Source: Ancylobacter polymorphus
GTDB taxonomy: Bacteria > Pseudomonadota > Alphaproteobacteria > Rhizobiales > Xanthobacteraceae
Direction of reading: 5' to 3'
Assembly (NCBI RefSeq): GCF_022836935.1
Contig: NZ_CP083239.1
Location: forward strand, 1,615,501 to 1,679,500
DNA: 64,000 nt
Below the pieces are notes generated by a model that was not told the origin of the DNA, did not search any database, and was given only the letters and a program-made list of their open reading frames with translations. Each line of letters opens with the position of its first letter. The stretch's first letter is position 1. Positions 1-8,121 of this stretch are shown in pieces. A program made the translations under genes and the position numbers.

Positions 1-524
1 CGGAGCCGCCGCTGCCGTCGGCCTATGCGGCGCTGGTCAAGCGGCACACGCATAATCTTGGCCTCGGCCTCGTCTTCGAGGTCGGGCGCATGCTGGTGGC
101 CAATGCCGGCATCCTCGTCGCCCGCGTGCTCTATGTGAAGGAAGGCGAGGGCAAGCACTTCGTCATCGTCGACGCGGCGATGAACGATCTGATCCGCCCG
201 ACGCTCTATGACGCGCATCACGAAATCTTGCCCGTGCGCCAGGCGGTACCCGGCGAGGGGCAGATGGTCGCGGATGTCGTGGGCCCGGTGTGCGAATCCG
301 GCGATTTCCTGGCGTTGGGGCGGCGCCTGCCGGGGCTGAAGGCGGGCGATCTCATCGCCGTCATGACCGCCGGCGCCTATGGTGCGGTGCAGGCCTCCAC
401 CTACAACACCCGCGCGCTGGTGCCGGAAGTGCTGGCGCGGGGCGGGGAATTCGCGGTCGTGCGTCCGCGCGTCGAGGTGGATGAGCTGATCGCGCTCGAC
501 CGGATTCCCGGCTGGCTGGCCTGA
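1..524 (+). CDS. lysA: Diaminopimelate decarboxylase, C-terminal part (5' end outside window)
   Basis: The reading frame is open from base 3 to the TGA at 522-524 and gives about 173 residues of the C-terminal part of a PLP-dependent diaminopimelate decarboxylase, the last step of lysine synthesis (meso-diaminopimelate to L-lysine plus CO2). Recognisable family blocks are AMNDLIRPTLYDAHHEI, the substrate-binding CESGD block and the GAYG block followed by YNTR. The beginning of the gene lies outside the window. A dapF gene for the preceding pathway step is also present here (54054-54920) but far away. The downstream neighbour is a TIGR02302 protein, an order commonly seen in Rhizobiales. Identification is confident; only completeness is unknown. 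Confidence 0.93.
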   Translation, partial: EPPLPSAYAALVKRHTHNLGLGLVFEVGRMLVANAGILVARVLYVKEGEGKHFVIVDAAMNDLIRPTLYDAHHEILPVRQAVPGEGQMVADVVGPVCESGDFLALGRRLPGLKAGDLIAVMTAGAYGAVQASTYNTRALVPEVLARGGEFAVVRPRVEVDELIALDRIPGWLA

Positions 525-653
525 AGCCGGCCGGGCCTTCCGTCCCTCGGGCCGCCGCACCCGCTCACAAGGTGATGATGGGCTGAGCCTGCCCGTTCCG
601 GCGGCAGGACTGGCGCGCCCGCCTCGCCATGTTAAGGTGACCTTGGGGCTGGT

Positions 654-3512
654 GTGGACCTGAGAGCGTCGGAGGTCGGCCGCGTGACGGCAACACCGGA
701 TGGAACGGAAGGCGAGGGCCGCCCGGCGGCGGAGGTGAATCCGCGTGCTGAGCGGGCGCGGGCGGACACCCGGCCGAGCGAGCAGCGCCCGACCGAGCTG
801 CGCGCCACCGAGGAGCGCATGGGCGCGGCGCTGCGGCGCGCGCGCGGCGTGCTGCTGTGGGAGCGGGTCTGGCCGGCCATCGTCGCCGTCGCGGCGGCGC
901 TCGGCGTGTTCCTCATCGCCTCCTGGCTCGGCCTGTGGCTGGCACTGCCGCCGCTCGGCCGCATCATCGGCCTCGCTCTCTTCGCCGCCCTGTTCGCCCT
1001 GGCACTGGTGCCGGCCTTCCGAATCCGCCCGCCCTCCGCCGGCGAGGCGCTGTCGCGGCTCGACCGCGAGAGCCATCTGCCGCACCGGCCGGCCACCGCC
1101 CTGTCCGACCATCTCGCCTCCAAGCCCGACGATCCCGTCGGCGCCGCGCTGTGGCGGGCGCATCTGGCGCGAATGGCGGCGCAGATCGGCAGCCTGCGCG
1201 TCGGCATGCCCGCGCCGGGCGTCGCCGCCCGCGATGGGCGGGCGCTGCGGGCGCTGGTGCTGCTGGGCGTGATCGCCACCTTCTTCATGGTGCCGGGCGA
1301 GCATCTGCGCCGTATCGCCTCCGCCTTCGACTGGGCGGAGCTGGTGCCGCCCAAGCCTTACCGCGTGGACGCCTGGGTGACGCCGCCCGGCTATACCGGC
1401 CGCGCGCCCATCCTGCTGCCGGGCCTGCGCTCGCAGGAAGTGGCGCAGGGAACGGCGGCCGCACCGCTGGATGCCGGCGGCACCTTTGAAGCGAGCGCGA
1501 TGACCGTGCCGGCCGGCAGCGAGCTGGTGGTGCGCATCATCGGCCTCGCCGATGCAAAGCTGGTGACGCAGGGCGGCCTCGCGGCCGCCGCGCCTCGGGA
1601 AGGCGAGGCGCCGGTGCCTACGACGGGCGCGGCACCCTCTGCCTCCGCTCCCCCTTCCGCTGCCACCCCGACGGCGGCGGCTTCAGGTGACGAGCGGCGC
1701 TTCGTCATCGCCGCCGATGGCAGCGCCCGCATCGAGGCGCCGGACGGGCGCTTCGTCTCCTGGCATTTCCGCGCCCAGCCGGATGCGCCGCCGACCATCG
1801 AACTGACCAAGGAGCCGCAGGCCTCCGGCAACAACGCGCTGTCGCTGAGCTACAAGGCCGAGGATGATTACGGCATCGCCAGCGCCGAGGCGCGCTTCAC
1901 CGCCCTGCCGCCGGCCCCGCCGCTGCACGCGTTGAAGAATGCGCCGGCGCCCGCCGCGCCGCGTCCGCTGGTGGACGCGCCGAATTTTCCGCTGCCGCTG
2001 GTCGGCGGGCGCTCCCGCGCGGCGACCGGGCAGACCACCAAGGACTTCACCGAGAATCCCTGGGCCGGCACGAAGGTGGAAATGGTGCTGGTGGCGCGCG
2101 ACCAGGCCGGCAATGTCGGCCAGTCCAAGCCGCGCAGCTTCACCCTGCCGCAGCGCAGTTTCTCCAACCCGCTGGCGCGGGCGCTGATCGAGGAGCGGCG
2201 CCTGCTGGCGCTCGACGCCAATGAGCGCGAGCGGGTGCAGGCGGCGCTCGACGCGCTCGCCATCGCGCCGGAAGTGTTCACGCCTGAACCCTCGCAGTAT
2301 ATGGGCCTGCGCACCGCCTATTTCCGCCTCGCCAATGCCCGCAGCGACGAGGATCTGCGCGGCGTGGTCGACTATCTCTGGGAAGTCGCCGTCCGCATCG
2401 AGGATGGCGACCTCTCCGATGTCGAGAAGCGGCTGCGCGACGCCCAGCAGGCCCTGCAGAACGCGCTGGAGAACAACGCCTCCGAGGAGGAGATCGCGCG
2501 GCTGACGCAGGAACTGCGCGACGCCATGAACGAGTTCATGAAGGCGCTCGCCGAGGAGGCGCAGCGCAACCCGAACCGCGCCGACAACCAGCCGATGGAC
2601 CCCAACACCCGCACGGTCCGTCCGCAGGACCTGCAAAAGATGCTTGACCGCATCGAGGACATGGCGAAGAACGGCGCCCGCGACGCGGCCAGGCAGATGC
2701 TGAGCGAGCTGCAGAACATGCTGAACGGCCTGCAGGCCGGGCGACAGCAGCAGCGCCAGCAGCAGGGGCAGAGCCAGATGTCCCAGTCCATGGACCAGCT
2801 CGGCGACATGATCCGCCGCCAGCAGCAGCTGCGCGACCGCACCTTCAAGGAAGGGCGCGAGGGCCAGCAGGACCAAGCGTTCAACGAGTTGAAGCAGAAT
2901 CAGGAGCAGTTGCGCGAGCAGCTGCGCCAGCTGCGCGAGAAGATGCAGCAGGCCATGCGCGACCGGGGCCAGCAGGGCCAGCAAGGTGAGGGTCAGCAGG
3001 GGCAAGGTCAGCAAGGCCAGCAGCAGGGCCAGGACGGCGAGGGCCAGCCGGGGCAGGGTCAACAGGGCCAGCAGGGACGCGGCCAGGGTCAAGGGCAGGG
3101 TCAGGGCATACCGGGCGACGGTGGTCTCGGTCAGGCCGAACAGGCGATGCGCGAGGCCGAACAGGCGCTGGGCGAGGGCGACGGCACCGGCGCGGTGGAC
3201 GCCCAGAGCGAGGCGCTGCAGGCGCTGCGCCGTGGTGCCCAGCAGATGGCCGAGGCGATGCAGCAACAGCAGGGCGGTCCCGGCGGCGAGGGGCCGGGCG
3301 GCCCGTCCGGCCAGACCGCCGAGCGCACCGACCCGCTGGGCCGGCCGATGCGCTCGCGCGACTATGGCGACGACAACACGGTGAAGGTGCCGGAAGAGAT
3401 CGACATGCAGCGCGCCCGCCGCGTTCTGGAAGAACTACGCCGTCGCTTCGGCGAGCCCGACCGGCCGCGCCTCGAACTTGATTATCTGGAACGGCTGCTG
3501 CGCGACTTCTGA
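654..3512 (+). CDS. TIGR02302 family (DUF4175) membrane protein
   Basis: A 952-residue protein of the alphaproteobacterial TIGR02302/DUF4175 family, whose function is not established. Two hydrophobic segments lie near residues 73-97 and 103-121 and a third near 198-216. A long largely soluble region follows, with charged, probably coiled-coil stretches around residues 600-720. Residues about 772-822 are an extremely low-complexity Gln/Gly tract of GQQGQ-type repeats, and the end is again ordered. The GTG at 654 is taken as the start; an in-frame GTG at 684 is an alternative. Its place next to lysA and upstream of ftsEX is typical of the order and may point to an envelope role, but that is inference. 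Confidence 0.85.
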   Translation: MDLRASEVGRVTATPDGTEGEGRPAAEVNPRAERARADTRPSEQRPTELRATEERMGAALRRARGVLLWERVWPAIVAVAAALGVFLIASWLGLWLALPPLGRIIGLALFAALFALALVPAFRIRPPSAGEALSRLDRESHLPHRPATALSDHLASKPDDPVGAALWRAHLARMAAQIGSLRVGMPAPGVAARDGRALRALVLLGVIATFFMVPGEHLRRIASAFDWAELVPPKPYRVDAWVTPPGYTGRAPILLPGLRSQEVAQGTAAAPLDAGGTFEASAMTVPAGSELVVRIIGLADAKLVTQGGLAAAAPREGEAPVPTTGAAPSASAPPSAATPTAAASGDERRFVIAADGSARIEAPDGRFVSWHFRAQPDAPPTIELTKEPQASGNNALSLSYKAEDDYGIASAEARFTALPPAPPLHALKNAPAPAAPRPLVDAPNFPLPLVGGRSRAATGQTTKDFTENPWAGTKVEMVLVARDQAGNVGQSKPRSFTLPQRSFSNPLARALIEERRLLALDANERERVQAALDALAIAPEVFTPEPSQYMGLRTAYFRLANARSDEDLRGVVDYLWEVAVRIEDGDLSDVEKRLRDAQQALQNALENNASEEEIARLTQELRDAMNEFMKALAEEAQRNPNRADNQPMDPNTRTVRPQDLQKMLDRIEDMAKNGARDAARQMLSELQNMLNGLQAGRQQQRQQQGQSQMSQSMDQLGDMIRRQQQLRDRTFKEGREGQQDQAFNELKQNQEQLREQLRQLREKMQQAMRDRGQQGQQGEGQQGQGQQGQQQGQDGEGQPGQGQQGQQGRGQGQGQGQGIPGDGGLGQAEQAMREAEQALGEGDGTGAVDAQSEALQALRRGAQQMAEAMQQQQGGPGGEGPGGPSGQTAERTDPLGRPMRSRDYGDDNTVKVPEEIDMQRARRVLEELRRRFGEPDRPRLELDYLERLLRDF

Positions 3513-3520
3513 GGTCGGTC

Positions 3521-3633
3521 CGTCATCCCGGAACGGCCGCAGGCCGTATCCGGGATCGGCTGCCGATGCTGGCAGACGGGCCCCGCAAGCGGGCTCGGGC
3601 CCGGCTCTCCGCTTCGCCGCCGCCGGGATGACG
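3521..3633. repeat. Dispersed palindromic element between convergent genes
   Basis: Outer arms CGTCATCCCGG (3521-3531) and CCGGGATGACG (3623-3633) are perfect reverse complements, and shorter GC-rich inverted repeats lie inside. The element fills almost the whole gap between the convergent TIGR02302 gene and hpt. It resembles the elements at 9237-9342 and 59146-59228 in plan and may serve as a two-way transcription stop; that role is inferred. Confidence 0.7.
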
Positions 3634-3666
3634 TAGGGCCATGCGTGCCGGCGTGTGCCGCCGCCA

Positions 3667-4254
3667 CTATTTCTCCGCCTCGGGGATGTAGCCGATGAAA
3701 GGCAGCTGGCGGAAGGCGTGGGAGACATCCATGCCATAGCCGACGACGAAATAGTCCGGGCATTTGAAGCCGACGAAATCGGCCTCGATCTGCACCGCGC
3801 GCTTGTGCGGCTTTTCCAGCAGCACGCACACCATCACCCGGCGCGCCCCGCGCGCCGCCAGCAGGTCCTTGGCGAAGGCCAGCGTCCGGCCGGATTCGAG
3901 GATGTCGTCGATCAGCAGCACGTCGCGCCCGCGCACATCGGTTTCGATGTCGCGCAGCACGGTGACATGGCCGGAGGAGATGCGGGCGTCGCGGTAGCTC
4001 GACAGGGTGATGAACTCCACCTCCGGCGCCAGCCCGGCATGGTGCATGGAGCGGATGAGATCGGCGGCGAAGACGAAGCTGCCCTTGAGCACCGCGATCA
4101 CCACCAGCTTCTCCGGCGCCGCCCCGACGATCTCCTCGACCAGCTCGCGGTTGCGCTCGGCAATGGTGGCGGCGTCGAACAGCACCTCGATCCGGGCATC
4201 GTGATAGGGATGCCCGGCTTCGGTGGCGGTTGCGGCGGTATTTTCTTCGGTCAT
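3667..4254 (-). CDS. hpt: Hypoxanthine phosphoribosyltransferase
   Basis: A 195-residue purine-salvage enzyme that joins hypoxanthine (and usually guanine) to PRPP to make IMP or GMP. The PRPP-binding loop DDILESGRT is at residues 116-124, the LKGSF block at 56-60 and the PDYFVVGYGMD base-binding block at 167-177, all in family order and at the usual length. The ATG at 4254 is preceded by a GAGAGGAAG ribosome site, so the much longer upstream extension of the frame is not used. It is divergent from ftsE and convergent with the TIGR02302 gene. In this genome it opposes the purine-degradation operon at 23216-29890. Confidence 0.94.
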   Translation of the reverse strand: MTEENTAATATEAGHPYHDARIEVLFDAATIAERNRELVEEIVGAAPEKLVVIAVLKGSFVFAADLIRSMHHAGLAPEVEFITLSSYRDARISSGHVTVLRDIETDVRGRDVLLIDDILESGRTLAFAKDLLAARGARRVMVCVLLEKPHKRAVQIEADFVGFKCPDYFVVGYGMDVSHAFRQLPFIGYIPEAEK

Positions 4255-4446
4255 CGGCTTCCTCTCGCGCGGCAGGTGACACACCCTGTGCTTTGCCGGC
4301 AGGATGAACGGGCCGTCCTCGCGCGTCCAGCCGGGTTTCCCATTACCGGCTCGCGAGGCCTGTCTTTTGCGACGCCGCGCACACGCTATGTTAGAGGTCG
4401 CGCCATCAGAATCAGCGGGCGGCATGTCCCGTCGAAGGATTGAGTC

Positions 4447-5106
4447 TTGGTTCGCTTCGAAAATGTCGGCCTGCGCTACGGCATGGGCCCGGAGGTTCTG
4501 CGGGATGTCACCTTCGGCATTCCCCCGCATTCCTTCCAGTTTCTCACCGGGCCTTCCGGCGCCGGCAAGACGACGCTGTTGCGCCTGCTGTTCCTCTCGC
4601 TGCGGCCGACGCGGGGGCTGATCACCATTTTCGGGCGCGATGCCGCAAAGCTGGCGCCGGACGAGACGGCGGCGCTGCGCCAGCGCATCGGCATCGTGTT
4701 CCAGGATTTCCGCCTGCTCGACCACCTCAGCACCTATGAGAATGTGGCGCTGCCGCTGCGCGTGCAGGGGCGCGAGGAGGCGAGCTATCGTGCGGAAGTG
4801 ACCGAGCTGCTGCACTGGGTCGGGTTGGGCGAGCGCATGCATGTGCTGCCCCCGGTGCTCTCGGGCGGTGAAAAGCAGCGCGCCGCCATCGCCCGCGCGC
4901 TGATCAGCCGGCCGGAAATCCTGCTGGCGGACGAGCCGACGGGCAATGTCGATCCCAGCCTGGCGCGCCGTCTGCTGCGCCTGTTCCTCGAACTGCACAA
5001 GAGCGGCACCTCGGTTCTGATCGCGACCCATGACATCGGGTTGATGGACCAGTTCGACGCGCGCCGCCTCGTCATCAATCAGGGGCGGCTGACCGTCTAT
5101 GACTGA
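4447..5106 (+). CDS. ftsE: Cell division ATP-binding protein FtsE
   Basis: A 219-residue ABC ATPase that works with FtsX at the division site to control peptidoglycan hydrolysis. Walker A GPSGAGKT is at residues 35-42, the LSGGEKQ signature near 138-144 and the Walker B region ADEPTGN near 161-167. The start is taken as the TTG at 4447, preceded seven bases upstream by GAAGGA; no in-frame ATG keeps the conserved FxNVGLRYG beginning. Its last codons overlap the start of ftsX by eight bases, a sign of translational coupling. The gene order hpt / ftsE-ftsX is common in Rhizobiales. Confidence 0.94.
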   Translation: MVRFENVGLRYGMGPEVLRDVTFGIPPHSFQFLTGPSGAGKTTLLRLLFLSLRPTRGLITIFGRDAAKLAPDETAALRQRIGIVFQDFRLLDHLSTYENVALPLRVQGREEASYRAEVTELLHWVGLGERMHVLPPVLSGGEKQRAAIARALISRPEILLADEPTGNVDPSLARRLLRLFLELHKSGTSVLIATHDIGLMDQFDARRLVINQGRLTVYD

Positions 5107-6115
5107 GCAACGACCCACGGCATCCGGACGGCTGGCGGCGGTGGCGGGGCGCCTGCGGGCACCGGCCGCGCCCGAGGCCGAGCGGGCGACGCGGCCCGGC
5201 CCCGGCCCCTCCACGGCGAAATCGGCGGCGCAGCGCCCCATCGTGCCCAGCACGACGGTGACGACGCGGGCGCTGATCGCGGTCATCGCCATCATGACCT
5301 TTCTCGCTGGCATCACCATCGGCGCGGTCTCGGCGGTGAGCAATGTCGCGGCCGAATGGACCGCCGACATCGCCCGCGAGGCGACGATCGAGATCAAGCC
5401 GGGCGACGGGCTCGATCTCGACGCCGCGCTGGCCAAGGCGGTGGAAATCGCCAAGGCGACGCCGGGTATCGCCGAGGCGAAGGCGCTCGACCCCGCCGCC
5501 ACCGCCCGTCTGCTGGAGCCCTGGCTGGGCGCCGGGCTCGATCTCGCCAATCTGCCGGTGCCGCGGCTCATTACGGTGACGCTGGCCGCCTCGGCGGATG
5601 CGCAGACCCTGCCCGCCTTGCGCGAGGCGCTGACGCGGCAGGTACCTTCCGCCAGTCTCGACGACCACCGGCTCTGGGCCGAGCGGCTCGCCGCCACCAC
5701 GCGCACCGCGATGACGATCGGCCTCGCCGTGCTGGCGCTGGTCGCCACCGCCACCGTGCTGTGCGTGACGGTGGCCACCCGCGCGGCGGTGGAGGCGGCT
5801 CGCTTCGTGGTGGAAGTGCTGCATTTCGTCGGGGCGCGCGACACCTTCATCGTGTCGGAGTTCCAGCGCCACTTCCTCACCGTCGGTCTCAAGGGCGCGG
5901 CGGTGGGCGGCGGCGCGGCGGTGGCGCTGTTCTTCCTCGGCTCCACCGTGCCGTCCTGGCTGCGCGTCGACCAGCAGGTCGACACCTTTGTCGGCGCGAT
6001 GACCATCGACGCGCGCGGCTATGGCGGCATTGTCGGGGTGGCGGTGCTGGTAGCGCTGGTGACGACGCTGACCTCGCGGCTGACCGTCTACCGCACGCTG
6101 CGTGGCATCAGCTAG
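5099..6115 (+). CDS. ftsX: Cell division permease-like protein FtsX
   Basis: A 338-residue inner-membrane partner of FtsE. The topology is the expected one: a long Pro/Ala-rich cytoplasmic N-terminus, a first membrane segment near residues 54-77, a periplasmic domain of about 120 residues, and three further segments near 202-228, 259-282 and 309-327. The cytoplasmic N-terminal tail of about 50 residues is longer than in enterobacterial FtsX. The ATG at 5099 lies inside the end of ftsE. The periplasmic loop would be the part that contacts a cell-wall hydrolase activator. Confidence 0.92.
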   Translation: MTEQRPTASGRLAAVAGRLRAPAAPEAERATRPGPGPSTAKSAAQRPIVPSTTVTTRALIAVIAIMTFLAGITIGAVSAVSNVAAEWTADIAREATIEIKPGDGLDLDAALAKAVEIAKATPGIAEAKALDPAATARLLEPWLGAGLDLANLPVPRLITVTLAASADAQTLPALREALTRQVPSASLDDHRLWAERLAATTRTAMTIGLAVLALVATATVLCVTVATRAAVEAARFVVEVLHFVGARDTFIVSEFQRHFLTVGLKGAAVGGGAAVALFFLGSTVPSWLRVDQQVDTFVGAMTIDARGYGGIVGVAVLVALVTTLTSRLTVYRTLRGIS

Positions 6116-6123
6116 GGCGCGCC

Positions 6124-6816
6124 GTGTCCATGCTCTCCCCTTCCGATCCCGCCCGCGCGCCCCTGCCGGGCCGCTCCGGCCGCTCCCGCCGCTGGCCGTG
6201 GCTGTGGATCATTGCCGCCGTGCCGCTGGCGGCGCTCCTCGCCCTGCTCGCCGGCTTCGTCGTCTTCGTCGCCGGGATCGAGGGCCGCGAGGCGCAGGCG
6301 GGGCGCGCGGCGGACGGCATCGTGGTGCTGACCGGCGGGTCCGAGCGCATCGCGGAAGCCACCAATCTCCTGCTGGAAGGGCGGGGCAAGCGCCTGCTCA
6401 TCACCGGCGTGCATCCCGACACCACGCTCAGTGAGATCGTGCGCACCGTGCCGGCGACGCGCGAGGCGCTGGAATGCTGCGTCGAGCTCGGCCGCTCGGC
6501 GCTGAACACGCAGGGCAACGCCATCGAGGCCGGCGAATGGGCCAAGGCGCAGCATTTCCGCTCGCTGCTCGTCGTCACCTCGGCCTGGCACATGCCGCGC
6601 GCGCTGGTGGAACTGCGCCGCACCACGCCCGGCATCACGCTGGTGCCCTATCCCGTCGTGCCCCGCCGCGCGGAGGAGAACAGCAGGCCGACCCTGGCCG
6701 GTCTGCGGTTGCTGGCGGTGGAATATGTCAAGTTCCTCGCCGCCTCGCTCGGGGTGCGCGCCTGGCCGGCGGTGACATCGCAAATGCGTGAAACGGGGCG
6801 GTTACCAGCCCCTTAA
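6124..6816 (+). CDS. YdcF family (DUF218) protein
   Basis: A 230-residue protein with one N-terminal membrane anchor (about residues 22-48) and a DUF218 domain beginning at GIVVLTGGSERI and containing the TQGNAIEAGEWA and VVTSAWHMPRAL blocks typical of YdcF/SanA-like proteins. The family has envelope-related roles, but the reaction is not settled. The GTG at 6124 follows the ftsX stop by eight bases; the ATG at 6130 is an alternative. A short stem (6807-6812 with 6818-6823) straddles the stop codon and may mark the end of the ftsEX transcript. Confidence 0.85.
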   Translation: MSMLSPSDPARAPLPGRSGRSRRWPWLWIIAAVPLAALLALLAGFVVFVAGIEGREAQAGRAADGIVVLTGGSERIAEATNLLLEGRGKRLLITGVHPDTTLSEIVRTVPATREALECCVELGRSALNTQGNAIEAGEWAKAQHFRSLLVVTSAWHMPRALVELRRTTPGITLVPYPVVPRRAEENSRPTLAGLRLLAVEYVKFLAASLGVRAWPAVTSQMRETGRLPAP

Positions 6817-6870
6817 CGGGGCTTGTCAAGGGAACCTTCAGCATCTTCGCGGATTCCTCCACAGACAGTG

Positions 6871-6898
6871 TTGACGCCGCAAACAGATGTTCTAGATT
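6871..6898 (+). promoter_or_regulatory. Predicted sigma-70 promoter of the small SOS-type gene
   Basis: TTGACG (6871-6876), a 16-base spacer and TAGATT (6893-6898) fit a housekeeping promoter. Transcription would start about seven bases downstream, at or next to the ATG at 6906, so the message would have no leader. The -10 element lies inside the LexA site. Confidence 0.55.
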
Positions 6899-6903
6899 TG
6901 TTC
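6889..6903 (+). promoter_or_regulatory. LexA (SOS) operator, GTTC-N7-GTTC
   Basis: GTTC (6889-6892), seven bases, then GTTC (6900-6903): an exact copy of the direct-repeat LexA site used by alphaproteobacteria. It covers the predicted -10 element and ends two bases before the start codon of the next gene, an ideal place for repression. Confidence 0.75.
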
Positions 6904-6905
6904 CC

Positions 6906-7229
6906 ATGATGACACGCGACACCACCCGCTTTGATTCGCTTGAGGATGCCGGCCCGCTCAGCGCCAGCGGTTTGCTGGCGCGTCGCTTCCGCCTCTGGCG
7001 CGGCACTGATGGCCGCCGGCAGGTCTATTCCGTCTATGCCGCGGAGGAGGCGCCGGACTACCCCGCCGCCGTCGCCATCGCGGTACGGATGGAAGGCACG
7101 CGCCGCATTCCGGTGTGGGCCGGCCCGGCCGGCGCCAAGGCCCGCAGCGCCGCCATGGCCACCGGGGCGCAGGAAATCCACCTGCGCGTGCTGCCCGACG
7201 CCGAAAGCGGCACGCTGGCGCCCATGTGA
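6906..7229 (+). CDS. Small hypothetical protein under predicted SOS control
   Basis: A 107-residue soluble protein with no signal peptide or membrane segment that I can name no family for. It is Ala- and Arg-rich with a basic RRFRLWRGTDGRR block near residues 26-38, which might contact nucleic acid. The start is the first of two adjacent ATG codons; there is no ribosome site because the predicted promoter and LexA operator run right up to the start, which suggests a leaderless message. Its codon composition matches the neighbours, so it looks like a genuine gene. It ends before a dyad that separates it from the convergent ChaC gene. The DNA-damage role is inferred from the operator alone. Confidence 0.65.
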   Translation: MMTRDTTRFDSLEDAGPLSASGLLARRFRLWRGTDGRRQVYSVYAAEEAPDYPAAVAIAVRMEGTRRIPVWAGPAGAKARSAAMATGAQEIHLRVLPDAESGTLAPM

Positions 7230-7252
7230 GCGGCCTGTCCGGGCGCAGATCC

Positions 7253-7279
7253 TTTCACCGTTTCACGGAAACAGTGAAA
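7253..7279. terminator. Dyad between convergent genes, likely two-way terminator
   Basis: TTTCAC-C-GTTTC pairs with GAAAC-A-GTGAAA around an ACG loop (twelve base pairs with one internal mismatch). T-rich sequence follows on the plus side. It sits between the convergent 6906-7229 and 7345-7911 genes. Confidence 0.5.
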
Positions 7280-7344
7280 TGATCTAGTTCTTTGTTTTGT
7301 CGCGTGTTCTTCACGCGAACCGGCATCCGCTTCGCTCGAAAACG

Positions 7345-7911
7345 CTAGAGCCGGGCGACAAGCCAGTTGATCTCCTCGTCGCGAATGCCGAGTTCGGCCA
7401 GATGCCGGGCGGTGGCGGTGACGTAATCCGCATTCGGCCCGCCCACGCCGTGCCCCTGGCGGATGAGATGGAGCCGCTCCTCGGCCGTGATCTGCCCGGC
7501 ATATTGCGCGTGGCCGCGATCGACCAAGAACACCACCGCCGGCACGGCGCGGGCGCTCCCATCCTTCAGCCACACCCGCCTCACGGCTTCACGATAAATG
7601 TTGGTGACCTGCTCGCGCTCGCGCAGATAGGCGAGCGTCGCCTCCGCCTGTTCCGCCGCGACGCGGAAGGCGATGCCGACGCAGGCGCCGCCGCGGTCGA
7701 GGCCGAGCACCAGGCCGGGCTTTTCCGGCGTTCCCCGCCAATGCACCGATTTCACGCAGAAGGACCGATGCGCGCCGATGAGCTTGCCGGGCACGCGCTC
7801 CTCATAGGCGAAGCCCGGATTCCACATCAGCGAGCCATAGCCGAACACCCAGAGCGGTTCGCCGGGCGCGAAGGCATGGAGGGCGTGGCCGGCGGCGGGC
7901 ATGGCGGGCAC
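7345..7911 (-). CDS. Glutathione-specific gamma-glutamylcyclotransferase (ChaC family)
   Basis: A 188-residue cytosolic enzyme expected to cleave glutathione to 5-oxoproline and Cys-Gly. The substrate-binding motif GYGSLMWNP is at residues 24-32 and the YLRERE block, which carries the family's catalytic glutamate, at 95-100. Length and motif spacing match the ChaC family rather than the GGACT family. It stands alone on the minus strand between the SOS-type gene and a DUF2125 gene. The exact start is uncertain by a few residues because of a second in-frame ATG. Confidence 0.88.
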   Translation of the reverse strand: MPAMPAAGHALHAFAPGEPLWVFGYGSLMWNPGFAYEERVPGKLIGAHRSFCVKSVHWRGTPEKPGLVLGLDRGGACVGIAFRVAAEQAEATLAYLREREQVTNIYREAVRRVWLKDGSARAVPAVVFLVDRGHAQYAGQITAEERLHLIRQGHGVGGPNADYVTATARHLAELGIRDEEINWLVARL

Positions 7912-8121
7912 CTGCGAGGCTCTGACGACGAACGGCGAGCGGGGGGAATCGGCGCCACCGCCGCGCGCCGCTTCTGCTTGCCCGGCTCCGCGTTCTGGCG
8001 CAAGCGCCGCGCATGACCTAAACCCACACCGGGCCGCGCCGGGGAACCCTCAGTGCCCTCGCGCCTTAAGCCTGCCGTATCGGCGTCCGAGCCTGCGCCG
8101 GCCTGCCACTGGAGTCCGCCC

